A stretch of DNA of 64,000 bases from Devosia sp. (GCF_025809055.1 NZ_CP075529.1:3149501-3213500), one strand, 5' to 3'. Positions 45,233 to 54,522 are shown, counted from the stretch's first letter. A program made the numbers and translations. Notes: generated from the sequence alone by a model not told the origin.

Positions 45233-46198
45233 ATGGACTATTCAGCTCTTCTGTCGCTGCTCGACGCCACCATCCGCCTCTCGACGCCGCTGCTGCTGGC
45301 GTGTCTGGCCGGCATGTATTCCGAACGCGCCGGGGTCTTCGATATCGGCCTCGAAGGCAAGATGCTGATGGCGGCCTTCGCCGCCGGGGCGATTGCCGCG
45401 GTTACCGGGTCGGCCTGGCTCGGGCTGGGCGCGGCCCTCATCATCTCCATCATGACGGCGTTGCTCCAGGGTGCCGCCGCCATCTCGCTCAAGGGCAATC
45501 AGCTGATCGCCGGCGTCGCCATCAACATGCTGGCGGCGGGGCTGACGACATTTCTCGGCCAGCAGCTGTTCCGCCAGGGCGGCCGCACGCCGCAACTCTC
45601 CGGTGATGGCCGTTTCGGGACCATCGATTTGCCGCTGGCCAACGAAATCGGACAGATTCCTGTCATCGGACCGATCTATTCCGAGCTGATTTCCGGGCAC
45701 TATATCCTGGTCTATGTGGCTTTCCTTGCCGTGCCGATCACCGCCTATGTGCTCTACCGCACCCGCTTCGGGCTGCGCCTGCGCGCCGTGGGTGAAAACC
45801 CCAAGGCGGTGGATACGGCCGGTATTTCGGTGATCAAGCTGCGCTACCAGGCGGTGCTGATCACCGGCCTGCTCTGCGGTTTTGCGGGCGCCTATTTCTC
45901 CATTGCCCAGGGCTCGGGCTTCGGCAACAACATGACGGCCGGCAAGGGCTTCATTGCCCTCGCGGCGCTGATCTTTGCCAAGTGGAAGCCGGTGCCGGCC
46001 ATGTTCACCTGTCTGCTGTTCGGGTTCCTCGATGCCCTGCAGATCCGCCTTCAGGGCGCCTCGTTCGGCGGTATCGAAATTCCGGTCCAGGCCATCCAGG
46101 CGCTGCCCTATGTGCTGACCGTGGTGCTGCTGGCCGGCTTTATCGGCAAGGCCGTCGGCCCCAAGGCCGGTGGCGTGCCCTATACCAAGGAGCGGTAG
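45233..46198 (+). CDS. Nucleoside ABC transporter permease 2 (YufQ/NupQ type)
   Basis: A 321-residue membrane protein with about eight to ten helices. The motif YSERAGVFDIGLEGKMLMAAF is the partner of the pattern in permease 1, and AGKGFIALAALIFAKWKP is the later conserved loop. It completes the importer. A repeat-filled gap of 157 bases separates it from cdd, so the catabolic genes may have partly separate expression. Confidence 0.93.
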   Translation: MDYSALLSLLDATIRLSTPLLLACLAGMYSERAGVFDIGLEGKMLMAAFAAGAIAAVTGSAWLGLGAALIISIMTALLQGAAAISLKGNQLIAGVAINMLAAGLTTFLGQQLFRQGGRTPQLSGDGRFGTIDLPLANEIGQIPVIGPIYSELISGHYILVYVAFLAVPITAYVLYRTRFGLRLRAVGENPKAVDTAGISVIKLRYQAVLITGLLCGFAGAYFSIAQGSGFGNNMTAGKGFIALAALIFAKWKPVPAMFTCLLFGFLDALQIRLQGASFGGIEIPVQAIQALPYVLTVVLLAGFIGKAVGPKAGGVPYTKER

Positions 46199-46227
46199 CG
46201 CCGGGATCGGCGCTCCAAGCTATCCAA

Positions 46228-46317
46228 GACCTCATCCTGAGCTTGTCGAAGGACGAGGTCGAGCGAGTGGAGACACCCTGCCACGACCTCGTGGTTCGAC
46301 AGGCTCACCATGAGGTC
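46228..46317. repeat. Composite palindromic repeat, family B copy 1
   Basis: Two imperfect palindromes: one built on CTCATCCTGAGCTTGTCGAA with GGACGAGG, and one on CTCGTGGTTCGACAGGCTCA with CCATGAGG. Related units recur at 54523-54640. It fills the gap between permease 2 and cdd. Confidence 0.8.
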
Positions 46318-46355
46318 TACTCCGGCGCAATATGAGGTCTATTGAGGACAAATGA

Positions 46356-46766
46356 ATGTCTGAGCATTCGCACGACAAGGCCCTTTTCGCTGCCGCCGAG
46401 GCCGTGCGCGCCAGGGCCTATGCGCCCTATTCCAATTTTCAGGTCGGTGCGGCCATCCTTGCGGATGACGGAAACATCTATGCCGGCTGCAATGTCGAGA
46501 ACGCCGCCTATCCGGTGGGCAATTGCGCCGAACCCAGCGCCATTGCCGCCATGCTGGCCGGTGGGGCAAAGCGCATCAAGCGCATCTATGTGACCGGACC
46601 GGGCACGGCGCCCGTCACCCCCTGCGGTGGTTGCCGGCAACGCATCCGCGAATTTGCCGATGCCGATGTCACGGTGATCTCTCATGGCGTCGATGGCGTG
46701 CCGCTGGTGCAGACGCTGGAGCAATTGCTGCCGCATTCCTTCGGGCCGGAGTATCTGGGCAGATGA
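46356..46766 (+). CDS. cdd: Cytidine deaminase
   Basis: A 136-residue homotetramer-type cytidine deaminase. It has the zinc and catalytic motifs NVENAAYPVGNCAEPSAIAA (catalytic Glu after the first Cys) and PCGGCRQRIREF (two zinc cysteines), and the substrate loop YAPYSNFQVGAAI. It converts imported cytidine and deoxycytidine to uridine and deoxyuridine for the phosphorylases next door. Its stop overlaps the purine nucleoside phosphorylase start as ATGA. Confidence 0.95.
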   Translation: MSEHSHDKALFAAAEAVRARAYAPYSNFQVGAAILADDGNIYAGCNVENAAYPVGNCAEPSAIAAMLAGGAKRIKRIYVTGPGTAPVTPCGGCRQRIREFADADVTVISHGVDGVPLVQTLEQLLPHSFGPEYLGR

Positions 46767-47557
46767 GCAAGGCCGCAAAGACCATCGCAAAAATTGCCGG
46801 CAAGGCGCGGATTGATGCCGCGCTGGTGCTGGGCTCTGGCCTGTCCGCCATCGGCGGCCTGCTCGAGGACTGCATCACCATTCCCTATTCCGAGCTCAAG
46901 GGTTTTCCCGGCTCCGGTGTGTCCGGCCATGGCCGCGACCTGCTGATCGGCCAGATGGGCAACAAGCGCCTCGCCATCCTCACAGGGCGTGAGCACTATT
47001 ACGAACATGGCAATGCCGCCGCCATGCGACCGGCATTGGAGGCCCTGGCGGACCTCGGCGCAGAGACGCTGATGCTGACCAATTCGGCCGGCTCTGTGGA
47101 CGAGCGGTTCCGCCCCGGCGACCTCATGCTGATCGCCGACCACATCAATTATGCGGGCATGAACCCGCTGATCGGCGAGCCGACCGACCGTCGTTTTGTC
47201 AACATGGTCGATTGCTACAATGCGGACCTGCGCGGCAAGGCCAAGGCCGTGGGCGACCGCCTCGGCATCCCGCTCGGGGAGGGGGTTTACCTGTGGTATT
47301 CCGGCCCCAGTTTCGAGACGGTAGCCGAAATTCAGATGGCCATTCGCCTGGGCGCCAATGCCGTGGGCATGTCCACGGCACCCGAAGTCATTCTCGGGCG
47401 TTATCTGGGCATGAAAGTGTGGGCCTGCTCGTCCGTGACCAATATGGGCGCGGGCCTGTCGAGCGAAAATATCAGCCATGAACACACCAAGACCATGGCT
47501 GTGCAGGGGGCTGAAAAACTCAAAAGGCTGATCCCCGCATTGGTGGAGGAACTATGA
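46763..47557 (+). CDS. Purine-nucleoside phosphorylase (trimeric type)
   Basis: A 264-residue phosphorylase of the low-molecular-weight trimeric class. The phosphate-binding start ALVLGSGLSAIGG, the HYYEHGNA block, TLMLTNSAGSVDERF and YSGPSFETVAEI (purine site) are all visible. It splits inosine, guanosine and their deoxy forms into base and (deoxy)ribose-1-phosphate. The start at 46763 is fixed by the ATGA overlap with cdd; its own stop overlaps deoC in the same way. Confidence 0.93.
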   Translation: MSKAAKTIAKIAGKARIDAALVLGSGLSAIGGLLEDCITIPYSELKGFPGSGVSGHGRDLLIGQMGNKRLAILTGREHYYEHGNAAAMRPALEALADLGAETLMLTNSAGSVDERFRPGDLMLIADHINYAGMNPLIGEPTDRRFVNMVDCYNADLRGKAKAVGDRLGIPLGEGVYLWYSGPSFETVAEIQMAIRLGANAVGMSTAPEVILGRYLGMKVWACSSVTNMGAGLSSENISHEHTKTMAVQGAEKLKRLIPALVEEL

Positions 47558-48546
47558 GTCTCAAGGTCGTCGATACCGCACCACCCCATGAGGTGGACCA
47601 CAAGCGCAATCCCGGTTTCCCGCTCGATCTCGACTGGGTCGGCCGGGTGCGGATGAACCGCTCGGCTCTGGAGCGCCGCGCCGGCACCATCGGCGCGCGC
47701 CGCACGGTCAAGAAGGACTATCAGCTGGCCTGGCTGCTCAAGGCGATCACCATGATCGACCTGACCACGCTCAATTCCGACGATACGCCCGGCCGGGTCG
47801 AGCGGCTTTGCGCCAAGGCACGCAATCCGCTGCGCAGCGACATTCGCGAACGGCTCGGCATCGGCAACCTGCGCGTGCTGCCGGGTGCGGTCTGCGTCTA
47901 TCACAGCTTCGTCGGGACGGCGGTCGATGCCCTGGAGGGCAGCGGCATTCCGGTGGCAGCCGTTTCCACCGGCTTCCCGCATGGCCTGGCGCCGGTCGAG
48001 ACCAAGCTGGCCGAGATCGAAGCCTCGGTAAAGGACGGCGCCAAGGAGATCGACATCGTCATCGAGCGCGGCATGGTGCTGCGCGGCGACTGGCAGGCGC
48101 TTTACGACCAGGTCAAGGCCTTCCGCAAGGCCTGCGGCGACGCCCATATCAAGACCATTCTGGGCACCGGCGAACTGGCGACCCAGACTAATGTCGCCAA
48201 GGCGAGCCTGGTCTGCATGATGGCCGGGGCCGATTTCATCAAGACGTCCACGGGCAAGGAAAAGGTCAATGCCAATCTCGTCACCTCGCTGACCATGATC
48301 CGCATGATCCGCTGGTTCGCCGAGGAGACCGGCATCGAGATCGGCTACAAGCCGGCCGGTGGGATCGCCACGGCGGGCGACGCGACCAAGTATATGGCGC
48401 TGATGAAGGAAGAACTCGGCACCCATTGGCTGCAGCCGCACCTGTTCCGCTTCGGCGCGTCAAGCCTGCTGACCGATATCGAGCGGCAATTGGAGCATGG
48501 GCTGACCGGCCACTACGCAGCCGATTATCGCCAGCCCATGGTTTGA
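47554..48546 (+). CDS. deoC: Deoxyribose-phosphate aldolase
   Basis: A 330-residue class I aldolase, the longer type seen in alphaproteobacteria, with about 60 extra N-terminal residues. The Schiff-base Lys230 is in FIKTSTGKEKVN and the second active-site Lys266 in IGYKPAGGIAT. It cleaves 2-deoxyribose-5-phosphate to glyceraldehyde-3-phosphate and acetaldehyde. It overlaps the purine nucleoside phosphorylase by 4 bases and is followed, after a repeat, by the aldehyde dehydrogenase gene that may consume its acetaldehyde. Confidence 0.95.
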   Translation: MSLKVVDTAPPHEVDHKRNPGFPLDLDWVGRVRMNRSALERRAGTIGARRTVKKDYQLAWLLKAITMIDLTTLNSDDTPGRVERLCAKARNPLRSDIRERLGIGNLRVLPGAVCVYHSFVGTAVDALEGSGIPVAAVSTGFPHGLAPVETKLAEIEASVKDGAKEIDIVIERGMVLRGDWQALYDQVKAFRKACGDAHIKTILGTGELATQTNVAKASLVCMMAGADFIKTSTGKEKVNANLVTSLTMIRMIRWFAEETGIEIGYKPAGGIATAGDATKYMALMKEELGTHWLQPHLFRFGASSLLTDIERQLEHGLTGHYAADYRQPMV

Positions 48547-48574
48547 CAAAATGAGCGCCGCGCCCACCCTCGGT

Positions 48575-48650
48575 GTCATCCCCGCGAAAGCGGGGACCCC
48601 CGTTTCGGGCTGGACAGGCAAACAGAGGTTCCCGCTTTCGCGGGAATGAC
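48575..48650. repeat. Palindromic repeat, family A copy 3
   Basis: Starts GTCATCCCCGCGAAAGCGGG and ends CCCGCTTTCGCGGGAATGAC, the same paired inverted hairpins as at 36084 and 36304 with a different core. It occupies most of the deoC to aldehyde dehydrogenase gap. Confidence 0.8.
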
Positions 48651-48685
48651 GCGGTGGTTTGAATTGCCCCGCGGGAGGATCTGAA

Positions 48686-51052
48686 ATGAACAAGATCGCG
48701 CAAATCTTCGATAGCCTCGATTATGGACCGGCACCCGAGGCGCCGGATCAGGCGATTGCCTGGCTGGATGGCCATGGCCGCAAGTTCGGTCATTTCATCG
48801 ATGGCAAGTGGACCAAGCCGGGCAAGACCTTCAACGCCGACAACCCGGCCACCGGTGCCTCGCTCGCCGCCATCACCGATGGCAGCGCCGAGGATGTCGA
48901 CAAGGCGGTCAAGGCGGCGCGGGCGGCGTTCAAGGGCTGGTCGGCCCTGTCCGGCTATGAGCGCGGCAAGTATCTCTACGCCATCGCCCGCCTGATCCAG
49001 AAACACTCGCGCCTGTTCGCCGTCCTCGAAACCATGGACAATGGCAAGCCCATTCGCGAGAGCCGCGATGCCGATATTCCGCTGGCGGCGCGCCATTTCT
49101 ACCATCACGCCGGCTGGGCCACGCATCTGGAACGCGCCTTCCCCGACCATGTGCCCTACGGCGTCTGCGGGCAGATCATTCCGTGGAACTTTCCACTGCT
49201 GATGCTGGCCTGGAAGATTGCCCCGGCCCTGGCTGCCGGCAATACGGTGGTGCTGAAGCCCGCCGAATTCACCTCGCTGACGGCGCTGCTCTTTGCTGAA
49301 ATCTGCGAGCGCGCAGGCCTGCCCAAGGGCGTCGTCAATATCGTCACCGGCGAGGGCGACACTGGCGCTGCCATCGTCAATCACCCCGGCATCGACAAGA
49401 TCGCCTTCACCGGCTCGACCGAGGTCGGCAAGATCATCCGCGCCGCGACGGCCGGAACCGGCAAGGGGCTGAGCCTCGAGCTGGGCGGCAAATCGCCTTA
49501 CGTGGTGTTCGAGGACGCCGACCTCGACTCCGCCGTAGAGGGCCTGGTGGAAGCCATCTGGTTCAACCAGGGCCAGGTGTGTTGCGCCGGATCGCGCCTG
49601 CTTGTGCAGGAGAGCATCGAAGCCCGCTTTATCGCCAAGATCAAGGCGCGCATGGCCAAGCTCAGGGTCGGTGACCCGCTCGACAAGTCCGTCGATATCG
49701 GCGCGCTGGTTGCCCCGGTGCAGGTTGAACGCATCAAGGACCTGATGAAAAAGGGCGCTGCCGAAGGCGCCGAAATCTATGAACCCGATGGGACGCTGCC
49801 GGCCAAGGGTTGTTTCCTCAAGCCGGCTCTGGTGACCAATGTCTCGCCAGCCAATACACTGGTGGCCGAGGAAATCTTCGGGCCCGTGCTGGTGGCCATG
49901 AGCTTCCGCACGCCCGAGGAGGCGGTCGCCCTGGCCAACAATACCCGCTACGGGCTGGCCGCCACCATCTGGAGTGAGAATATCAACCTGGCGCTCGACA
50001 TCGCGCCCAAGATCAAGGCCGGCGTGGTCTGGATCAACGGCACCAATAATTTCGACGCCGCGGTCGGTTTCGGCGGTTACAAGGAAAGCGGTTTCGGGCG
50101 CGAAGGCGGCCGCGAAGGCATGGCGAGTTATCTCAAGCCAAGCTGGGAAAAGGCGCTGAAAGCGGCTCCCGCCAGCGCGGCGCCCGCCAAGGCCGCGAAC
50201 AACCCGCTCGATGCCGGCGGTCTCGACCAGACGGCCAAGATGTATATCGGCGGCAAGCAGGCGCGGCCCGACAGCGGCTACAATCGCCCGGTGCTCAATG
50301 GCAAGGGCGACCTGGTGGGCGAGGTCGGCGAGGGCAATCGCAAGGATATCCGCAATGCCGTGGAAGCGGCGCGCGGCGCTCTCGGCTGGGGCTCGACGGC
50401 GGCCCATGCCCGGGCGCAGATCCTTTATTTCCTCGCTGAAAATCTCGATTATCGCCGCGACGAATTTGCCGCGCGCATCAAGGCGCAGACAGGCCAGGAT
50501 GGCGGTGCCGAAGTCGCCCAGGCCGTCGAGCGGCTCTTCGCCTTTGCCGGCTGGGCAGACAAATATGACGGTGCGGTGCATAACCCGCCCATGCGCGCCG
50601 TGGCTGCGGCCATGGTCGAACCGCTGGGCGTTCTGGGCGTGGTGGCACCCGAGAACCGGCCGCTGCTCGGGTCCATTGCGCTGATCGCGCCGGCCTTGGC
50701 CATGGGCAATACGGTGGTGCTGGTGCCATCCGAGCGTGCGCCGCTGTCGATTACCGATCTCTATCAGGTGCTCGAAACCTCGGACGTGCCCAATGGCGTG
50801 GTCAATATCGTGACCGGCGATGCAGTGAGTCTGGCCAAGACCCTGGCCGAGCACGATGGCGTCGACGGACTCTGGTATGCCGGATCGGCCGAGGGGTCGA
50901 CCATGGTCGAGAAGGCCTCGGTCGGCAATCTCAAGCAGACCTGGACCAGCCGAGGGCTGGATTTCGACCTGTCCGATCCGCGCTTTGCCGGGGACTATTT
51001 CCTGGCCCGGGCGACGCAGGTCAAGAATGTCTGGATTCCGTACGGGGCTTAG
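48686..51052 (+). CDS. Double-domain aldehyde dehydrogenase (ALDH16-like)
   Basis: A 788-residue protein with two ALDH domains. Domain 1 (about 30-485) is complete: PWNFPLLMLAWKIAPALAAG, Glu265 in LELGGKSP and catalytic Cys299 in GQVCCAGSR, ending GREGMASYLKPSWEK. After a short Ala-rich linker, domain 2 (about 515-785) repeats the NAD-fold part (VVAPENRPLLGSIALIAPAL) but has no catalytic Cys region. This architecture is that of ALDH16. Ribosome site GGGAGGAT precedes the ATG. Between deoC and deoA, acetaldehyde or a sugar aldehyde is the inferred substrate. Confidence 0.88.
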   Translation: MNKIAQIFDSLDYGPAPEAPDQAIAWLDGHGRKFGHFIDGKWTKPGKTFNADNPATGASLAAITDGSAEDVDKAVKAARAAFKGWSALSGYERGKYLYAIARLIQKHSRLFAVLETMDNGKPIRESRDADIPLAARHFYHHAGWATHLERAFPDHVPYGVCGQIIPWNFPLLMLAWKIAPALAAGNTVVLKPAEFTSLTALLFAEICERAGLPKGVVNIVTGEGDTGAAIVNHPGIDKIAFTGSTEVGKIIRAATAGTGKGLSLELGGKSPYVVFEDADLDSAVEGLVEAIWFNQGQVCCAGSRLLVQESIEARFIAKIKARMAKLRVGDPLDKSVDIGALVAPVQVERIKDLMKKGAAEGAEIYEPDGTLPAKGCFLKPALVTNVSPANTLVAEEIFGPVLVAMSFRTPEEAVALANNTRYGLAATIWSENINLALDIAPKIKAGVVWINGTNNFDAAVGFGGYKESGFGREGGREGMASYLKPSWEKALKAAPASAAPAKAANNPLDAGGLDQTAKMYIGGKQARPDSGYNRPVLNGKGDLVGEVGEGNRKDIRNAVEAARGALGWGSTAAHARAQILYFLAENLDYRRDEFAARIKAQTGQDGGAEVAQAVERLFAFAGWADKYDGAVHNPPMRAVAAAMVEPLGVLGVVAPENRPLLGSIALIAPALAMGNTVVLVPSERAPLSITDLYQVLETSDVPNGVVNIVTGDAVSLAKTLAEHDGVDGLWYAGSAEGSTMVEKASVGNLKQTWTSRGLDFDLSDPRFAGDYFLARATQVKNVWIPYGA

Positions 51053-51054
51053 AA

Positions 51055-51173
51055 CCCCTCATCCGGCGCTGCGCGCCACCTTCTCCCACAAGGGGAGAAG
51101 GGTCTGACTGAGACCTCACCGCGCTTACCTTCTCCCCTCGCGGGAGAAGGTGCCCGAAGGGCGGATGAGGGGG
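51055..51173. repeat. RIME-like palindromic element
   Basis: Starts CCCCTCATCCGGCGC and ends GGCGGATGAGGGGG. Inside are two hairpins, CCTTCTCCC-ACAAG-GGGAGAAGG and CCTTCTCCC-CTCGC-GGGAGAAGG. The ends and cores resemble the RIME elements described in Rhizobiaceae. It fills the gap between the aldehyde dehydrogenase and deoA. Confidence 0.75.
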
Positions 51174-51198
51174 AAGTCGCAACAGCCGAAAGCCATCC

Positions 51199-52521
51199 AT
51201 GGTCTTCCTTCCCCAAGAAGTCATCATCAGAAAACGCAATGGCGAGGCGCTTGCGGCTTCCGAGATCGCGGACTTCATCGCCGGATTTGCCGGCGGCAGC
51301 GTCTCCCATGCCCAGGCGGCGGCTTTCGCCATGGCGGTCTATTTCAACGACATGGGCATGGACGAGCGGGTGGCGCTGACGCTGGCCATGCGCGACAGCG
51401 GCACGGTGCTCGACTGGTCGGACCTGGATGGCCCGGTTGCCGACAAGCACTCGACCGGCGGCGTGGGTGACAATGTGAGCCTGATGCTGGCGCCGATCCT
51501 GGCGGCGCTGGGCATTTATGTGCCGATGATCTCCGGGCGTGGGCTCGGCCATACCGGCGGCACGCTCGACAAGTTCGATGCCATTCCCGGCTATCAGACC
51601 AGCCCGGACAATGCCCTGTTCCGCAAGGTGGTGCGCGAGACCGGCTGCGCCATTATCGGCCAGACGGCGGACCTCGCGCCCGCCGACAAGACGCTTTACG
51701 CCATTCGCGACGTGACCGGCACGGTGGAATCCATTGCGCTGATCACGGCGTCCATCCTGTCCAAGAAACTGGCTGCCGGGCTCGGCGCTCTGATCCTCGA
51801 CGTCAAGACCGGTTCCGGCGCCTTCATGCCGACGTTGGAGGCATCGCGAAACCTGGCCGAGAGCCTGGTGACGGTGGCCAATGGCGCCGGCCTCAAGACC
51901 GGGGCGCTGATCACCGACATGAATGAACCGCTGGCTACGGCCGCCGGCAATGGGCTGGAAGTGCGCAATGCCGTCGATTTCCTGACCGGGGCCCACCAGG
52001 ACCCGCGGTTGAAGCAGGTGACGCTGGCGCTGTGCGCCGAACTGGTGCTCATGACCGACAAGGCCGCATCACTGGAGGCGGCGCAGGACGCCGTCGCCGG
52101 GGCGCTGGATTCCGGCCGGGCGGCGGAGCATTTCGAACGGATGGTTGCCGGGCTCGGTGGGCCAGCCGATTTCGTCGAGCGGATGGATAGCCACCTGGCA
52201 CCAGCGCCCATTGTGCGCGACGTGTTTGCCGAGGGGCAGGGCACGGTTGCGGCCGTGGATACACGCGGCGTCGGCATGGCGGTCGTGGCGCTCGGGGGCG
52301 GGCGGGCTACGCCCACGGACACAATCGATCACCGTGTCGGGTTCGACCGGCTGGCCGGTCTCGGCACCGTGCTCGATGGCAGGACGCCGATCGCGCGTAT
52401 TCACGCCAAGGACGAGGCCAGTGCGGCAGAGGCAGAAAAGCGGTTGAAGGCCGCCTATCGCCTTGGTGAGCGGGCGGAGAAACATGCGCTGATTGCCGAC
52501 TCCGTCCCGCCGACCCAGTAA
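51199..52521 (+). CDS. deoA: Thymidine phosphorylase
   Basis: A 440-residue pyrimidine-nucleoside phosphorylase. The signature DKHSTGGVGDNVSLMLAPILA binds phosphate, and SGRGLGHTGGTLDKFDAIPG and LILDVKTGSGAFM are the other family blocks. It releases thymine or uracil and deoxyribose-1-phosphate from nucleosides. It starts at 51199 right after the RIME-like element, so the repeat lies in its leader. A family A repeat follows before deoB. Confidence 0.95.
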   Translation: MVFLPQEVIIRKRNGEALAASEIADFIAGFAGGSVSHAQAAAFAMAVYFNDMGMDERVALTLAMRDSGTVLDWSDLDGPVADKHSTGGVGDNVSLMLAPILAALGIYVPMISGRGLGHTGGTLDKFDAIPGYQTSPDNALFRKVVRETGCAIIGQTADLAPADKTLYAIRDVTGTVESIALITASILSKKLAAGLGALILDVKTGSGAFMPTLEASRNLAESLVTVANGAGLKTGALITDMNEPLATAAGNGLEVRNAVDFLTGAHQDPRLKQVTLALCAELVLMTDKAASLEAAQDAVAGALDSGRAAEHFERMVAGLGGPADFVERMDSHLAPAPIVRDVFAEGQGTVAAVDTRGVGMAVVALGGGRATPTDTIDHRVGFDRLAGLGTVLDGRTPIARIHAKDEASAAEAEKRLKAAYRLGERAEKHALIADSVPPTQ

Positions 52522-52528
52522 CCACCCA

Positions 52529-52604
52529 CGGAGGCACCCCCGCGAAAGCGGGAGCCTCCGTCATAGCCTGCCATCGCAACAGAGGTTCCCCCTTTCGCGG
52601 GAAC
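52529..52604. repeat. Palindromic repeat, family A copy 4
   Basis: A hairpin with arms CGGAGGC and GCCTCCG around CCCCGCGAAAGCGGG, then a 20-base core and a second unit TTCCCCCTTTCGCGGGAA. It is a diverged member of family A in the deoA-deoB gap. Confidence 0.7.
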
Positions 52605-52632
52605 GATCCGATGGATATTCAAGGAGTTGCCC

Positions 52633-53850
52633 ATGCCCCGCGCCATTGTCTGCCTGCTCGATAGCGTCGGAATTGGCGGTGCGCCGGATGCTGCGTCCTA
52701 TGGCGATACCGGGGCCAATACGGTTGGCCACATCGCCGAATGGGCGGCCACGGGCAAGGCTGACCGGGCGGGCCTGCGCGAGGGGCCTTTGCGCGTGCCC
52801 AATATGGATGCAATGGGGCTGGGTGCCGCCGTAAAGCTGTCCAGCGGCAGCCTGCCGCCGGGGCTCTCCGAAACGCCTAGGGGCGGCCGCTTCGGGGTCG
52901 GCCGGGAGGTCAGCAAGGGCAAGGATACGCCATCCGGCCACTGGGAAATCGCCGGGGTGCCGGTGCCTTTCGAATGGGGTTACTTCCCCCAGACAGTGCC
53001 GACTTTCCCGCCCGACCTGATTGCCGAATTCATCCGCCGTGCTGAGCTGCCGGGAATTTTGGGCGACAAGCACGCCTCGGGCACCGATATCATCGCCGAA
53101 CTGGGCGAAGAGCATATCCGCACCGGCAAGCCGATCTGCTACACCTCGGTGGACTCGGTCTTTCAGATCGCCGCGCATGAAAGCCATTTCGGCCTTGAGC
53201 GACTGTATGACATCTGCCGCATCGCCTTCGAGCTGACTGAGCCGCTGAAAATCGGCCGCGTCATTGCCCGGCCATTTGTCGGCGAGGACCAAAAAACGTT
53301 CAAGCGCACCGGCAACAGGCGGGACTTTGCCATCTCGCCGCCGGAGCCGACCCTGCTCGACCGCAACGCCGTGGCCGGCAACCAGGTCATCGCCATCGGC
53401 AAGATTTCCGACATCTATGCCGGGTCTGGGGTGACCCACAAGCTCAAGGGCACGGGTATTCCGCAGCTGTTCGACCGGACGCTCGAAGCCATGGAAATGG
53501 CGGCCGACCGCGCCTTCATCATGACCAATTTCGTCGATTTCGACAGCGAATACGGCCACCGCCGGGACGTGCCGGGCTATGCGGCAGCGCTGGAGCTGTT
53601 CGATGCGCGCCTGCCCGAGATCATCGCCGCCATGCGGCACGACGATCTTTTGGTGCTGACCGCCGATCACGGCAATGATCCGACCTGGCCGGGCACCGAC
53701 CATACCCGCGAACAGGTGCCCATCCTGGTCTTTTCCCCAGCCCTCACGCCGGGGGAGATTGGCATTCGCTCCACCTTCGCCGATATTGGCGAAAGCATTG
53801 CCGCCTGGCTCGGTCTCGCACCTGGCCGCCACGGCAAGTCATTCCTTTAG
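52633..53850 (+). CDS. deoB: Phosphopentomutase
   Basis: A 405-residue alkaline-phosphatase-superfamily mutase. It opens with the metal-site block CLLDSVGIGGAPDA, then GKDTPSGHWEIAGVP (phosphorylated Thr region) and VLTADHGNDPTWPGTDHTRE (metal-binding Asp/His). It interconverts (deoxy)ribose-1- and 5-phosphates, feeding DeoC. AAGGAG at 52621-52626 supports the ATG at 52633. The uracil phosphoribosyltransferase gene follows closely. Confidence 0.95.
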   Translation: MPRAIVCLLDSVGIGGAPDAASYGDTGANTVGHIAEWAATGKADRAGLREGPLRVPNMDAMGLGAAVKLSSGSLPPGLSETPRGGRFGVGREVSKGKDTPSGHWEIAGVPVPFEWGYFPQTVPTFPPDLIAEFIRRAELPGILGDKHASGTDIIAELGEEHIRTGKPICYTSVDSVFQIAAHESHFGLERLYDICRIAFELTEPLKIGRVIARPFVGEDQKTFKRTGNRRDFAISPPEPTLLDRNAVAGNQVIAIGKISDIYAGSGVTHKLKGTGIPQLFDRTLEAMEMAADRAFIMTNFVDFDSEYGHRRDVPGYAAALELFDARLPEIIAAMRHDDLLVLTADHGNDPTWPGTDHTREQVPILVFSPALTPGEIGIRSTFADIGESIAAWLGLAPGRHGKSFL

Positions 53851-53861
53851 GCCAACAGCAA

Positions 53862-54515
53862 ATGGGTGTTTCGATGAGCAAGATCGTGGGCAATGTGACG
53901 GTCATCGATCATCCGCTGATCCAGCACAAGCTGACCATCATGCGCAACAAGGAGACTTCCATTGCGGGGTTCCGGCGGCTGCTGCGCGAGATTGCACATC
54001 TCATGTGTTACGAGGTGACGCGTGACCTGGAGCTGGAACTGATCGATATCGACACCCCGATGTCGCCAATGAAGTCGCCGGCCATCAAGGGCAAGAAACT
54101 GGTGTTTGCGTCCATCCTGCGCGCCGGCAATGGCCTTCTGGACGGCATGCTGGACCTGGTGCCCGCCGCGCGCGTCGCCCATATCGGCATGTATCGCGAC
54201 CATGAGACGCTCGAGCCAGTGGAATATTACTTCAAGGCGCCCTCGAGCCTCGAGGACCGGTTGATCATCGTGGTCGACCCGATGCTGGCCACCGCCAATT
54301 CGGCGACGGCCGCCATCGAAAAGCTCAAGGAACGCGGCGCCAATAATATCCGCTTCCTCTGCCTTTTGGCCGCGCCAGAAGGTATCAAGCGTTTCGAGGA
54401 AGCCCATCCCGACGTGCCGGTCTATACCGCCTCGATCGACAGCCATCTCAACGAGAAGGGCTATATCGTGCCGGGCCTGGGTGATGCGGGCGACCGCATG
54501 TACGGCACGAAATAG
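53862..54515 (+). CDS. upp: Uracil phosphoribosyltransferase
   Basis: A 217-residue enzyme that turns uracil and PRPP into UMP. Family blocks are IDHPLIQHKLTIMRNKETS, VFASILRAGNGLLDGM, and the PRPP loop IIVVDPMLATANSATAAI, with the C-terminal GLGDAGDRMYGTK. The ATG at 53862 is used; the ATG at 53874 (MSKIVGN) is equally possible since neither has a strong ribosome site. It salvages the uracil released by the phosphorylases of the island. Confidence 0.95.
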   Translation: MGVSMSKIVGNVTVIDHPLIQHKLTIMRNKETSIAGFRRLLREIAHLMCYEVTRDLELELIDIDTPMSPMKSPAIKGKKLVFASILRAGNGLLDGMLDLVPAARVAHIGMYRDHETLEPVEYYFKAPSSLEDRLIIVVDPMLATANSATAAIEKLKERGANNIRFLCLLAAPEGIKRFEEAHPDVPVYTASIDSHLNEKGYIVPGLGDAGDRMYGTK

Positions 54516-54522
54516 GTTCGTG

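Noticed and set aside
48281..50854. Very long antisense open frame (857 codons) opposite the deoC/aldehyde dehydrogenase genes
   Set aside because: Its sequence is composition-driven (rich in Arg, Gly, His, Asp), with no domain I recognise, and the opposite strand carries genes with full catalytic motifs.
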